Assembly (NCBI RefSeq): GCF_003254055.1
Contig: NZ_QKZT01000006.1
Span: 148,472-212,471, forward strand
DNA: 64,000 nucleotides
Direction: 5' to 3'
From: Algoriphagus chordae
GTDB taxonomy: Bacteria > Bacteroidota > Bacteroidia > Cytophagales > Cyclobacteriaceae
The notes under the pieces: model-generated
What the model was told of the DNA's origin: nothing
Seen by the model: only the letters and a program-made list of their open reading frames with translations
Database searches by the model: none
Part shown: positions 16,750 to 26,319 of the stretch, piece after piece
Position numbering within the stretch: position 1 is the first letter of the stretch
Layout of the letters: every line of letters begins with the position of its first letter
Translations under genes and position numbers: made by a program

Positions 16750-18402
16750 ATGAAAAGAAAAATATATAGCCTGTTAGTGGCCTCTACGATGTTATTTGCG
16801 TCGTCCTGTGGTGATCTTGATCTCCTGGACAATCCAAATGCTGTAACGGCTTCTACAGCATCCCCTGATTTCCTTCTTAACAGCATTCAGCTTGATTACA
16901 AGGATTTCTACAATACCGTAAGCAATCATGGTATGGCATTGACTCGTATCATCAACCAAGGTAGTGCACAGTATGAGAGTTCATATACTGTTTCATCCAC
17001 CAATGGTTATTGGTCAAACTCCTATGCTAATATCTTAGCTGATATTCAGTTCTTAGAGCCTTTAGCAGTTGAGGCTAACTTCCAGAGACATTTGGGAATT
17101 GCGAAAACTATCAAAGCAATGGTTTTATTCCATTTGGTAGATTCCTACGGTGACGTGCCTTATACTGAGGCCTTGGATCCTGGGAATTTCTTCCCAACTA
17201 CTGATTCTGGAGCTTCTGTATACGAAGCTGCTTTGCAAAGTTTGAATGAGGCAAAAGAGCATTTCACTGCTACTTCAGCTGGTGCGCCAAATGATTACTT
17301 CTACGGCGGTGACTACACCAAATGGGTGAGATTGGCGAATACGATGAAGCTTCGTTACTACATAAATACCAAGCTGGTAAATCCTGCTGCTTCTAAAGCA
17401 GGGATTGATGCATTAGTAGCTGAGAATAATTTGCTAAAAACTGGTGATGATTTTGCTTTCAGATTCGGAACCAACTCTGCTGATCCAGATTCAAGACATC
17501 CAAGTTTTAGTGGGTCGTATACTTCTGGTGGTGGAACTTATCATTCTACCTATTACATGTGGCACATGACTGAAGCTAAAGGATTTGATGATCCTAGAGC
17601 GAGATACTACTGGTACAGACAAGTAACGGTAAACTCAACTAATCCTGATGAGATTGAGTGTATTACTCAGATAGCACCTCCTCAATATTTGGTTGGTAAC
17701 TTTATCTATTGCCTACCTGGAGAGAGAGGTTATTGGGGTCGTGATCACTTGGATCCTGATGGAGTTCCACCAGATGGATTGCTTAGAACAGTTTGGGGTC
17801 TATATCCAGCGGGCGGTAGATTCGATAACGATTCTGCTACACCGGTCAATAATTCTACCCTAGGTGCTCAGGGAGCCGGTCTTTACCCTATCATGCTAGC
17901 TTCTTATGTTGACTTTATGCTTGCGGAAGCTGCATTGACTTTGAACGATGATGCAGCAATGGCTAAGAGCTACTTACTGTCTGGTGTTGAAAAGCATATG
18001 AATTATGTGATCAAGTACGGAAATGATTCTCAGGAGTCTGGTGCTATCAGTAGTTTCTTTGGTGACAAAGAGATTGATATCTTAGACGAAGTTGAAGATT
18101 ATCTTGGGTATATCAGCACTGAATATGATGGGGCCTCTGCTTCTAAAAAGATGTACGTCATTGGTCGAGAGTATTGGTTGTCTTTGTTTGGAAATGGAGT
18201 GGAAGCTCTTAATCTATACAAAAGAACTGGACAGCCTGCGAATATGCAGCCTGGATTAGAACAGGATCCTGGGCTATTCCCACGGTCTTTCTTATATCCG
18301 AACAACTATATGGTGACCAACAATACTGCGGTTCAAAAGCCAGACTTAAGTGCGCAGGTGTTCTGGGATACCAACCCAGCAGGTAACGCTTGGATTTACT
18401 AA
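16750..18402 (+). CDS. SusD/RagB-family outer-membrane lipoprotein, 550 aa
   Basis: It is the substrate-binding lid that works with the SusC channel just upstream. The lipoprotein signal ends FASSC, with the acylated Cys at residue 20 followed by GDLDLLDNPNAV. The sequence has the SusD-like_2 look: an N-terminal NPN motif, helices with TPR character (ILADIQFLEP, AIKAMVLFHLVDSYGDVPYTEAL) and VYEAALQSLNEAKEHF. The YGDVPY motif is the usual SusD hallmark. The length is normal. The ligand cannot be read from the sequence. It belongs to the operon 13492-19369. Confidence 0.93.
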   Translation: MKRKIYSLLVASTMLFASSCGDLDLLDNPNAVTASTASPDFLLNSIQLDYKDFYNTVSNHGMALTRIINQGSAQYESSYTVSSTNGYWSNSYANILADIQFLEPLAVEANFQRHLGIAKTIKAMVLFHLVDSYGDVPYTEALDPGNFFPTTDSGASVYEAALQSLNEAKEHFTATSAGAPNDYFYGGDYTKWVRLANTMKLRYYINTKLVNPAASKAGIDALVAENNLLKTGDDFAFRFGTNSADPDSRHPSFSGSYTSGGGTYHSTYYMWHMTEAKGFDDPRARYYWYRQVTVNSTNPDEIECITQIAPPQYLVGNFIYCLPGERGYWGRDHLDPDGVPPDGLLRTVWGLYPAGGRFDNDSATPVNNSTLGAQGAGLYPIMLASYVDFMLAEAALTLNDDAAMAKSYLLSGVEKHMNYVIKYGNDSQESGAISSFFGDKEIDILDEVEDYLGYISTEYDGASASKKMYVIGREYWLSLFGNGVEALNLYKRTGQPANMQPGLEQDPGLFPRSFLYPNNYMVTNNTAVQKPDLSAQVFWDTNPAGNAWIY

Positions 18403-18421
18403 ACCAAAAAATTGAAACAAT

Positions 18422-19369
18422 ATGAAAATGTTAAAATATAGTTTTGGCCTACTCTTAGGTGCTTTGGTTTTCCTAAGTTCTTGTAGAGACTTCGTAGAGC
18501 CGAATATTCCATATTCAGAATTTGATACTGGTGCTTATTTACGTACAATCGCACGGACAAGTACTACATTCAACTTCTTTGATTTGGCAAACTCTAAGTT
18601 TGCGCTAACACTTGAGGTAGTGGATGCGGAAGATGGAGCTACACTTGAGACAGTGGCTATCAATGTACAACATAGAAGATTGATTCCAGGGGTAGGTTTG
18701 GAATATACTCCAACTGAACCAGTGTTGATCAAAACTCTTAGTGCATCAGATTTTGCAACGAATACGGAATCTAGATTTCTTAGATCATCTTTTGAAATTA
18801 GTGCAGATGAGGCGATTGCAGCTGTTGGATTGACTCCTGCGGATATAGAAGGTGGTGATGTCTTTGAATTCAGCATGGTGCTGACGGACAAGTTCGGTCG
18901 CACATTCAATCGTGAGAATGTTTCTGGCAACATCGCCGGTGCACCTTTCTATGATTCACCTTTCCAGTATTTTGTATCAGTGATTTGTCCATCTGATTTG
19001 GGTGGTACATTTGAATACACGGCTACAGATATGGATAGTGTTTATGGCTCTTGTCCAGGTACTATTTCAGGTACGATTACCTTTGCGCCGATTACGACTT
19101 CACCAGGATCATATAGAATTTCTGACGGTACCTTCGGGTTTTGGAATTGTTACGGTGATTCATGGGGGTCTGGGGATGTTCGTTTGAATGATGCTTGTGG
19201 TACCTTGACTATGTCAGGAGCCGATAAATACGGCGCAAGTTATAGCATGACCCTTGTAAGCGTAGATGATACAAATCTTGTACTTACTTGGTTGAATTCT
19301 GATGGTGAGACAGGAACTGCCACTATCAAATCAAATGCTGATAAACCTTGGCCTTCCAATCTTAAATAA
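18422..19369 (+). CDS. Third lipoprotein of the SusCD operon, 315 aa
   Basis: The signal MKMLKYSFGLLLGALVFLSSC has a clear lipobox with Cys at 21, so the protein is lipid-anchored. The mature part is rich in beta-strand-like segments with repeated Ser/Thr/Gly/Asp. The N-terminal half (about 30-170) resembles an Ig-like fold, and the C-terminal part starts at VSVICPSDLGGTFEYTATD. Four Cys residues (in VICPSD, YGSCPG, GFWNCYG, NDACGT) could form disulfides. Its position matches that of SusE-type surface lipoproteins, but I cannot name the family. A strong terminator follows, closing the operon. Confidence 0.8.
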   Translation: MKMLKYSFGLLLGALVFLSSCRDFVEPNIPYSEFDTGAYLRTIARTSTTFNFFDLANSKFALTLEVVDAEDGATLETVAINVQHRRLIPGVGLEYTPTEPVLIKTLSASDFATNTESRFLRSSFEISADEAIAAVGLTPADIEGGDVFEFSMVLTDKFGRTFNRENVSGNIAGAPFYDSPFQYFVSVICPSDLGGTFEYTATDMDSVYGSCPGTISGTITFAPITTSPGSYRISDGTFGFWNCYGDSWGSGDVRLNDACGTLTMSGADKYGASYSMTLVSVDDTNLVLTWLNSDGETGTATIKSNADKPWPSNLK

Positions 19370-19388
19370 GAAGAGTTTAATATGATTT

Positions 19389-19419
19389 AAAAGCGGCGCT
19401 ATAAGTGCCGCTTTTTTTT
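19389..19419 (+). terminator. Terminator of the SusCD operon
   Basis: AAAGCGGC (19390-19397) pairs with GCCGCTTT (19407-19414), with further inner pairing across a short loop, and runs into a tract of eight or more T residues. It sits 20 bp after the lipoprotein stop. Confidence 0.85.
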
Positions 19420-19478
19420 AACGCACATGTATATTTGGAAAGGCAAATAAGCAATTTTTTATTATAGATTTAAGACCT

Positions 19479-19486
19479 TAGCTTTG
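19479..19486 (+). promoter_or_regulatory. Putative -7 promoter element (TAGCTTTG) for sucA
   Basis: TAGCTTTG fits TAnnTTTG and lies 21 bp before the sucA ATG. A near -33 match (TTTT, 19457-19460) precedes it at 18-bp spacing. An AAGGA ribosome-binding-like sequence lies at about 19497-19501, shortly before the ATG. Confidence 0.45.
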
Positions 19487-19507
19487 ATTCTTCATTAAGG
19501 ATCAATT

Positions 19508-22300
19508 ATGGATAAGTTTTCTTATATCGCTAACGCTCACGTGTCCTACATCGATGAGCTTTACTCTACTTACAAGTCTGACCCAGCATCAATCGACCCA
19601 AGCTGGAAAGAATTTTTCGATGGCTTTGACTTTGCACTGACCAATTATGGAGAGGATGAAAATGCTGCCGTATCCAATGGTAAAGCTACTACTCCTGCAA
19701 AAAACGGAGCATTAGCTACTCCTGGTACCATCATGGACATGGAGCAATTGCCAAAGGAAATCAAAGTAAGGGCTTTGATTCATGCCTATCGCTCTAGGGC
19801 TCACTTGAGGTCAAAGACAAACCCAGTCAGAGAGCGTAGAGATAGAAAAGCATTAATTGATCCGCAGGATTTTGGTTTGGGCCAAGAGGATATGAATACT
19901 GATTTCCAGGCTGGAAATGAGATTGGAATCGGAAATGCCAAGTTGTCTAAGATCATGGATTCCCTGAAATCCATATATGAGGGCTCAGTTGGATTTGAAT
20001 ATCTATACATACGAGATCCAGAGATGCTGGACTGGTTCAAAACCAAGGTGGAGAAAGAAGCTTTAGCTTTTAACCCTACACACGAAGAGAAAAAGAGAAT
20101 CCTTTCGAAATTGAACCAAGCGGTGGTTTTCGAAAACTTTTTGCATACTAAATACCTTGGTCAGAAGCGTTTCTCCCTAGAAGGTGGCGAGAGCACTATT
20201 CCTTTTTTGGAGGCTGTGATCAATACTTCCTCAGAGTTAGGAGTAAAAGAAGTAATGATCGGAATGGCTCACCGTGGGCGTTTGAACGTGTTGGCAAACG
20301 TCATGGGTAAAACCTACGAGCAGATTTTCTCTGAATTCGAAGGAACTGCGAAACCAGATTTGACGATGGGTGACGGAGATGTGAAATATCACATGGGTTA
20401 TTCCAGTGATATCATTACACATTCTGAGAATAAGGTTCACTTGAAATTGGCTCCTAATCCTTCTCACCTAGAAGCGGTGGATCCAGTGGTAGAAGGTTTC
20501 CTTCGTGCCAAAATTGATTCTGAATATAAAGGAGATTACAAAAAAGCACTTCCTATTCTAATTCACGGAGACGCAGCTGTCGCTGGGCAGGGTATCGTCT
20601 ATGAGGTGACTCAGATGGAAGGTCTGAAAGGATACAATACGGGTGGCACCATTCACTTTGTGATCAATAACCAGGTTGGTTTTACCACTGATTTTGATGA
20701 TGCTCGTTCCTCAATTTATTGTACTGATGTGGCGAAAATCATCGATGCCCCAGTAATTCACGTGAATGGTGACAATGCTGAATCCGTTGTTTTCGCAGCT
20801 AAACTTGCTGCTGAATTCAGACAGAAATTCAACCGTGATATTTTTGTAGACATGGTCTGCTACAGACGTCATGGGCACAACGAATCTGATGAGCCTAAAT
20901 TCACTCAGCCAGAATTATATAATATTATTTCTAAGCATCCCAATCCACGAGAAATCTACGTGAAGCGTTTGGCTGAGCGTGGTGATATCGAGGCGAAATT
21001 AGCTTCTCAGATGGATGAGGAGTTCAGGCAACTACTACAGGATCGCCTGAATTTAGTGAAAGAAAAGCCCCTTCCATATCAGGCAACACGCTTCGAAGAG
21101 GAGTGGAGCAGCTTAAGAAGATCCAAGCCAGAAGATTTTGATCAGTCTCCAGAAACAGGAGTTAGTCAAGACCTGATAGAAAAAGTAGCAGAAGCGCTTA
21201 CGGTAATTCCTAAAGGATTTAAACCACTTAAGCAGATTGAAGCGCAATTGAAACAGCGTAAGGATATGTTCTTCCAGTCAAAAACCTTGAACTGGGCAGC
21301 GGCTGAATTGCTTGCTTACGGTTCCTTGACATTAGAAGGGAAGACCGTTCGATTAACTGGTCAAGATGTGCAGAGAGGCACCTTCTCTCACCGTCATGCA
21401 GTATTGCATGATGCCAGTACAAATAAGGCCTACAATTCCTTAAAGGAAATGAAGGATAGAAAAGGTGATTTTTACATCTACAATTCGCTATTGTCAGAGT
21501 ATGCTGTGCTGGGTTTTGAATATGGCTATGCGATGGCAAATCCTAACTCATTGACCATCTGGGAAGCTCAATTTGGTGATTTTGCCAACGGTGCTCAAAC
21601 GATGATTGATCAGTTTATTTCCTCCGGTGAGTCCAAGTGGCAGAAAATGAATGGCCTGGTGATGCTTCTTCCTCATGGCTACGAAGGTCAGGGGCCTGAG
21701 CACTCCAATGCTCGTCCGGAGCGTTTCTTGCAGCTTTCAGCAGAATACAATATGATAGTGGCAAACATCACGGAACCTTCTAATTTCTTCCATTTGCTGC
21801 GAAGACAGTTGGCATGGAAATTCAGAAAGCCATGTATCGTGATGTCGCCTAAGTCTCTTTTGAGACATCCTAAAGTTGTTTCTCCACTTTCAGAGTTTAC
21901 CTCAGGTACATTCAGAGAAGTACTTCCAGATACTACGGTGAACGCAAAAGACGTGAAGCGAGTGGTGCTATGTTCAGGCAAAATCTTTTATGATCTAGAT
22001 GAGGCAAGAGAAAAGGAAAAAGTAAAAGATGTAGCAATCATTAGAATTGAGCAATTGCATCCACTCCCTAAAAAGCAAATGCTGGAAGCTTTGGCTGCAT
22101 ATCCAAAAGCCGAACTTGTTTGGGTTCAAGAAGAACCTTCTAACATGGGTTATTGGAATTATATATTGAGATTGCTTTACAAAGAATTGCCAATGGAGCT
22201 GATTGCACGAAAAGCTAGTGCTTCTCCAGCTACCGGTTACAATAAAGTCCACGTGGAAGAGCAAAAGAATATTGTTACTCAAGCCCTTAAATTGAAATAA
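19508..22300 (+). CDS. sucA: 2-oxoglutarate dehydrogenase E1 component, 930 aa
   Basis: This thiamine-diphosphate decarboxylase is the first subunit of the 2-oxoglutarate dehydrogenase complex. The N-terminal region starts SYIANAHVSYIDELYSTYK, the short helix that binds E2 or E3 in this family. KRFSLEGGESTIPFLE, GMAHRGRLNVLANVMGK, ILIHGDAAVAGQGIVYEV and YRRHGHNESDEPKFTQP mark the substrate and ThDP sites. The C-terminal transketolase-like part has VMLLPHGYEGQGPEHSNARPERFL. Length is normal. The E2 gene follows 88 bp later and the E3 gene after that. Confidence 0.97.
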   Translation: MDKFSYIANAHVSYIDELYSTYKSDPASIDPSWKEFFDGFDFALTNYGEDENAAVSNGKATTPAKNGALATPGTIMDMEQLPKEIKVRALIHAYRSRAHLRSKTNPVRERRDRKALIDPQDFGLGQEDMNTDFQAGNEIGIGNAKLSKIMDSLKSIYEGSVGFEYLYIRDPEMLDWFKTKVEKEALAFNPTHEEKKRILSKLNQAVVFENFLHTKYLGQKRFSLEGGESTIPFLEAVINTSSELGVKEVMIGMAHRGRLNVLANVMGKTYEQIFSEFEGTAKPDLTMGDGDVKYHMGYSSDIITHSENKVHLKLAPNPSHLEAVDPVVEGFLRAKIDSEYKGDYKKALPILIHGDAAVAGQGIVYEVTQMEGLKGYNTGGTIHFVINNQVGFTTDFDDARSSIYCTDVAKIIDAPVIHVNGDNAESVVFAAKLAAEFRQKFNRDIFVDMVCYRRHGHNESDEPKFTQPELYNIISKHPNPREIYVKRLAERGDIEAKLASQMDEEFRQLLQDRLNLVKEKPLPYQATRFEEEWSSLRRSKPEDFDQSPETGVSQDLIEKVAEALTVIPKGFKPLKQIEAQLKQRKDMFFQSKTLNWAAAELLAYGSLTLEGKTVRLTGQDVQRGTFSHRHAVLHDASTNKAYNSLKEMKDRKGDFYIYNSLLSEYAVLGFEYGYAMANPNSLTIWEAQFGDFANGAQTMIDQFISSGESKWQKMNGLVMLLPHGYEGQGPEHSNARPERFLQLSAEYNMIVANITEPSNFFHLLRRQLAWKFRKPCIVMSPKSLLRHPKVVSPLSEFTSGTFREVLPDTTVNAKDVKRVVLCSGKIFYDLDEAREKEKVKDVAIIRIEQLHPLPKKQMLEALAAYPKAELVWVQEEPSNMGYWNYILRLLYKELPMELIARKASASPATGYNKVHVEEQKNIVTQALKLK

Positions 22301-22388
22301 ACACAGCTCTTTTTTATAAAGACATCCAAAATAATCGTATCATTTTGTTCCTCTCTTTTTGACTAGAAAGAGAAAAAAAGAAAAACTT

Positions 22389-23930
22389 ATGAGCAAAGAA
22401 ATTAAAGTCCCAGCTGTAGGCGAATCCATCACGGAAGTAACCATCGGCCAATGGTTTAAGAATGACGGAGATGAAGTTCAGATGGACGAAGTCCTATGTG
22501 AACTGGAATCCGATAAAGCTACTTTCGAGTTGCCAGCTGAAGCTGCGGGTGTACTTAGAATCAAAGCCCAAGAAGGCGATGTGTTGGAAATCGGAGCTGT
22601 GATTTGCGAAATTGACGAAACTGGAACTCCAGGCAAGTCTGAGCCAGCTGCTGAGGTTGCTCCTAAAAATGGGGAGAAACCTGCTGAAGCAAAATCTTCT
22701 GGCGCAACAGCTACAGGAGAAGTGAAAGATATGGTAGTTCCTACCGTAGGTGAGTCGATCACTGAAGTTACCTTGGCCAATTGGCTGAAAGGTGACGGGG
22801 ATTACGTGAAGTTGGATGAGATCATCGCTGAGGTGGACTCTGATAAAGCCACTTTTGAACTGCCTGCAGAAGCATCAGGAATTCTTCGTCATGTGGCGCA
22901 AGAAGGCGATGTGCTTGAGATTGGTGGAATGATCTGTAAGATCGAAGTGACCGAAGGCGAACCTGCTGCGGCAGCTTCATCTGAATCCTCGACTGCTCCA
23001 GCATCTGCTGCGCCGTCAGGAAATTCAAATTATGCTACTGGGCATGCTTCTCCAGCTGCTTCCAAGATTTTGGCAGAAAAAGGAGTTTCTCCAGAGTCAG
23101 TTCAAGGAACTGGAAAAGACGGTAGAATCACGAAAGAAGATGCCCAATCAGCTCAGAAATCAGCTCCTGCACCAGCTAAAGCTGAAAGCAAACCAGCTGC
23201 GGCTGCTGCTCCAGCTCCAGTTGCAGGTTCTAGAAATGAGCGTAGAGAGAAAATGTCTTCTTTGAGAAAAACAGTAGCTAGGAGATTGGTGTCTGTGAAA
23301 AATGAGACGGCTATGTTGACCACATTTAATGAGGTGAACATGAAGCCGATCATGGACTTGAGATCCAAATTCAAAGAACAATTCAAAGAAAAGCATGGTG
23401 TAGGACTTGGTTTCATGTCTTTCTTCACCAAAGCAGTTTGCGTAGCCCTTCAGGAGTGGCCATCTGTCAATGCTAAAATCGACGGAAATGAGATGGTTTT
23501 CAATGATTTCTGTGATATTTCTATCGCTGTATCTGCTCCGAAAGGATTGGTAGTTCCGGTAATCAGAAATGCTGAAGCAATGAGTTTTGATCAGATAGAA
23601 AAAGAAGTAGTTAGACTGGCAATGAAAGCTAGAGACAACAAGCTTTCTATCGAAGAAATGACTGGTGGTACGTTTACATTGACAAACGGAGGAATCTTCG
23701 GTTCAATGATGTCAACCCCAATCATAAACGCGCCACAATCAGCTATCCTAGGCATGCACAACATCGTGCAGCGCCCAATGGCTGTGAATGGTGAAGTTGT
23801 CATTCTTCCGATGATGTACTTGGCACTTTCTTATGATCATAGAATCATCGATGGTCGTGAATCCGTAAGCTTCCTAGTGAGAGTAAAAGAATTGCTTGAA
23901 GATCCGACACGATTGATGTTTGGAGTCTAG
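22389..23930 (+). CDS. sucB: Dihydrolipoamide succinyltransferase (E2) with two lipoyl domains, 513 aa
   Basis: This is the core acyltransferase of the 2-oxoglutarate dehydrogenase complex. Two nearly identical lipoyl domains are visible, with the lipoylated Lys in ESDKATFEL (K43) and [10 protein letters not shown] (K153). Pro/Ala-rich linkers lead to a peripheral-subunit-binding domain (about 220-253, [26 protein letters not shown]). The catalytic domain runs from about 285 to 513 with the active-site [15 protein letters not shown]. Most E2o proteins have one lipoyl domain. ATG 22389 is chosen over an upstream in-frame start because the first residues [13 protein letters not shown] match the family. 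Confidence 0.95.
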   Translation: MSKEIKVPAVGESITEVTIGQWFKNDGDEVQMDEVLCELESDKATFELPAEAAGVLRIKAQEGDVLEIGAVICEIDETGTPGKSEPAAEVAPKNGEKPAEAKSSGATATGEVKDMVVPTVGESITEVTLANWLKGDGDYVKLDEIIAEVDSDKATFELPAEASGILRHVAQEGDVLEIGGMICKIEVTEGEPAAAASSESSTAPASAAPSGNSNYATGHASPAASKILAEKGVSPESVQGTGKDGRITKEDAQSAQKSAPAPAKAESKPAAAAAPAPVAGSRNERREKMSSLRKTVARRLVSVKNETAMLTTFNEVNMKPIMDLRSKFKEQFKEKHGVGLGFMSFFTKAVCVALQEWPSVNAKIDGNEMVFNDFCDISIAVSAPKGLVVPVIRNAEAMSFDQIEKEVVRLAMKARDNKLSIEEMTGGTFTLTNGGIFGSMMSTPIINAPQSAILGMHNIVQRPMAVNGEVVILPMMYLALSYDHRIIDGRESVSFLVRVKELLEDPTRLMFGV

Positions 23931-24031
23931 GGAATTACGATTTGTGATATACGATTTACGAGGGGGTGAGTAACTTCAGCCCTCATTTTAAACAGTCTTG
24001 ACTCTTGGTTCTAGACTCTAAAATCTAAAAA
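23931..24031. repeat. Gap between sucB and lpdA with two degenerate repeat-like blocks
   Basis: GGAATTACGATTTG then TGATATACGATTTACGAG fills 23931-23962 and resembles the blocks at 59391-59414 and, inverted, at 59640-59664. A second block, CTTGACTCTTGGTTCTAGACTC at about 23997-24018, shares TCTAGACTC with the reverse complement of the gap at 57350-57367. Neither can encode a protein. Whether lpdA is transcribed with sucB is uncertain because no terminator hairpin is evident. Confidence 0.5.
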
Positions 24032-24032
24032 A

Positions 24033-25430
24033 ATGTACGACGTAATAGTTATAGGTTCTGGCCCAGGTGGATATGTAGCAGCGATTCGCTGTGCGCAGCT
24101 TGGCTTGAAAACCGCCATTGTTGAAAAATACCCTACCCTTGGAGGGACTTGCCTGAATGTGGGTTGTATCCCGTCTAAGGCATTATTGGATTCCTCAGAG
24201 CATTACCATAATGCTGCGCATACCTTCGAGACTCATGGCATTAAGTTGAGTAATTTGAAAGTTGACTTGAAGCAGATGATTACCCGTAAAGATGATGTAG
24301 TGAAGCAGAATACTGACGGGATAAATTACTTGATGAAAAAGAACAAGATCGATGTTCATCAAGGAGTTGGCTCTTTCGTGGATAAAACAACGGTGAAAGT
24401 CACTAAGGATGATGGTGCTTCTTCAGATATCCAAGGCAAAAACATCATTATCGCTACAGGCTCTAAGCCATCTTCTTTGCCTTTTATCAAGCTGGACAAG
24501 GATCGTGTGATCACCTCTACTGAAACTTTGAACTTGAAAGAAATTCCGAAGCATTTGGTAGTAATCGGTGGTGGAGTGATTGGTTTGGAGTTGGGTTCAG
24601 TCTATGCAAGATTGGGAGCGAAAGTTTCTGTGATCGAATTTATGGATTCTTTGATTCCTACTATGGATCGCACCATGGGCAAAGAACTTCAGAAGTCTTT
24701 GAAGAAAATTGGTTTTGAATTTTTCCTCAAGCATAAAGTGACCGCTGTAGAAAGCAAAGGCAAAGAAGTAACTGTCAAAGCTGAAAACGGCAAAGGTGAA
24801 ACTATAGAAGTGAAAGGCGATTACGTTTTGGTTTCTATCGGTAGAAAGCCATACACGGATGGCTTGAATGCTGAAGCTGCAGGTGTGAAAATCACTGACA
24901 GAGGTCAAGTGGAAGTGAATGATCACTTGCAGACCAATGTGCCAAATATCTATGCAATCGGCGATGTGGTGAAAGGCGCAATGCTAGCCCACAAAGCTGA
25001 AGAAGAAGGTGTGTTTGTTGCTGAGACTATATTGGGTCAAAAGCCACATATCAATTATAACCTGATTCCTGGTGTAGTTTACACGTGGCCAGAAGTGGCT
25101 GCTGTAGGATATACGGAGGAGCAACTGAAAGAAAAAGGTATCAAATACAAAACTGGTAAATTCCCGTTCATGGCTTCGGGCCGTGCGAGAGCTTCCATGG
25201 ATACAGATGGATTGGTGAAAGTACTAGCAGATGCGGAAACAGACGAAATCCTAGGCGTGCACATGATTGGCCCAAGAACTGCAGATATGATTGCTGAAGC
25301 TGTGGTAGCTATGGAGTACAGAGCATCCGCTGAGGATATCTCAAGAATGTCTCATGCGCATCCGACCTACACTGAAGCTTTCAAAGAAGCTTGTTTGGCG
25401 GCTACGGATAATAGAGCGTTACATATATAA
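24033..25430 (+). CDS. lpdA: Dihydrolipoamide dehydrogenase (E3), 465 aa
   Basis: It reoxidises the lipoyl groups of E2 with NAD+ via FAD and a redox disulfide. The FAD-binding start is VIVIGSGPGGYVAAIRCAQLG, and the redox pair lies in GGTCLNVGCIPSKALL. The NAD-binding motif is VVIGGGVIGLELGSVYARLG. IYAIGDVVKGAMLAHKAEEEG and the dimer-interface HAHPTYTEAFKEA (catalytic His and Glu) complete the set. Length is normal. It likely serves the sucAB complex just upstream and possibly other 2-oxoacid dehydrogenases and the glycine cleavage system. Confidence 0.96.
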   Translation: MYDVIVIGSGPGGYVAAIRCAQLGLKTAIVEKYPTLGGTCLNVGCIPSKALLDSSEHYHNAAHTFETHGIKLSNLKVDLKQMITRKDDVVKQNTDGINYLMKKNKIDVHQGVGSFVDKTTVKVTKDDGASSDIQGKNIIIATGSKPSSLPFIKLDKDRVITSTETLNLKEIPKHLVVIGGGVIGLELGSVYARLGAKVSVIEFMDSLIPTMDRTMGKELQKSLKKIGFEFFLKHKVTAVESKGKEVTVKAENGKGETIEVKGDYVLVSIGRKPYTDGLNAEAAGVKITDRGQVEVNDHLQTNVPNIYAIGDVVKGAMLAHKAEEEGVFVAETILGQKPHINYNLIPGVVYTWPEVAAVGYTEEQLKEKGIKYKTGKFPFMASGRARASMDTDGLVKVLADAETDEILGVHMIGPRTADMIAEAVVAMEYRASAEDISRMSHAHPTYTEAFKEACLAATDNRALHI

Positions 25431-25453
25431 AATTAGTACCCTTGCTGATTTAG

Positions 25454-25484
25454 GCCATTCGAAGAGATTCGAGTGGCTTTTTCT
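25454..25484 (+). terminator. Terminator after lpdA
   Basis: GCCATTCGAA (25454-25463) pairs with TTCGAGTGGC (25468-25477) with one G-T wobble across a GAGA loop, then a tract of T (TTTTTCTTTTT). It lies 24 bp after the lpdA stop. Confidence 0.8.
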
Positions 25485-25512
25485 TTTTGGGGAAAAATAG
25501 TTTACTTCCATC

Positions 25513-26286
25513 ATGAAGTTTAAAATTGCCTTAATTGGTGCAGGTAATGTCGCTTGGCATCTTGCTCCAGCATTAGAAGACGCAGGTCATGTGATTACGG
25601 AAGTCTACGCCCGTACCTTAAAAAGCGCGGAGAATATTACTGACCGGGTGTACGCAGGTGAGCCTAAAGATGATCTGGACTTTTCGGCGAGTGAGGCGGA
25701 GATATTTATCTTGGCGGTGAAGGATTCGGCAATCCTTGAAGTGGCTGATGAGATTATTCTGCCCGAGGACAGTATTCTTGTGCATACTTCGGGGTCTGTT
25801 GCCTTGGATATTTTGAATTACAGTTCAGCGACTTACACGGGCATATTTTATCCTTTGCAATCATTTACAAAGGGAAGGAAAATTGAATTTGACGAAGTTC
25901 CTTTTTTGCTGGAGTCTGACGATGAAGAGACTTTACAAAAGTTGAAAAAGCTGGCAAAAAGTTTGACGCCGCTGACTTATACTGTGAGATCAAAGGATAG
26001 GAAGGCTATGCATATCGCAGCAGTCTTCGCCAGTAATTTTTCCAATCATATGATTAGAATTGCTGAGGAGGTGATGCGTAGGCAGGGATTGGACTTTGAG
26101 ATGCTCAAGCCGCTGATTATAGAGACGATTTCCAAAAGCCTTCAGATAGGAGCTAAAGCCGCGCAAACTGGCCCAGCTATACGTGAGGATTATGAAACCC
26201 TGGAAGACCATCATCGCTTTTTAAGCTACAACGAGAATTTCGCCGAAATCTATAGATTAGTCTCCCAGGATATCATTGATAGCTGA
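25513..26286 (+). CDS. Rossmann-like plus DUF2520 protein, 257 aa
   Basis: The N-terminal half is an NAD(P)-binding Rossmann-like domain beginning FKIALIGAGNVAWHLAPALEDAG. The C-terminal half, from about residue 125, is the helical DUF2520 domain (KDRKAMHIAAVFASNFSNHM, then helices to the end). The layout resembles 6-phosphogluconate-dehydrogenase-like or F420-dependent NADP reductase proteins. The reaction is unknown; in Bacteroidota this protein is common and highly conserved. The start at 25513 follows a T-rich terminator, and the gene is convergent with the GNAT-nitrilase gene, 33 bp apart. Confidence 0.88.
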   Translation: MKFKIALIGAGNVAWHLAPALEDAGHVITEVYARTLKSAENITDRVYAGEPKDDLDFSASEAEIFILAVKDSAILEVADEIILPEDSILVHTSGSVALDILNYSSATYTGIFYPLQSFTKGRKIEFDEVPFLLESDDEETLQKLKKLAKSLTPLTYTVRSKDRKAMHIAAVFASNFSNHMIRIAEEVMRRQGLDFEMLKPLIIETISKSLQIGAKAAQTGPAIREDYETLEDHHRFLSYNENFAEIYRLVSQDIIDS

Positions 26287-26319
26287 TTGATACGCTTTTC
26301 GCTGAATGTTTCTCTGCGT

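Noticed and set aside
13492..19369. Polysaccharide utilisation locus
   Set aside because: SusC and SusD alone do not define one. There are no CAZymes, sulfatases or glycan-type regulators in the window near them.
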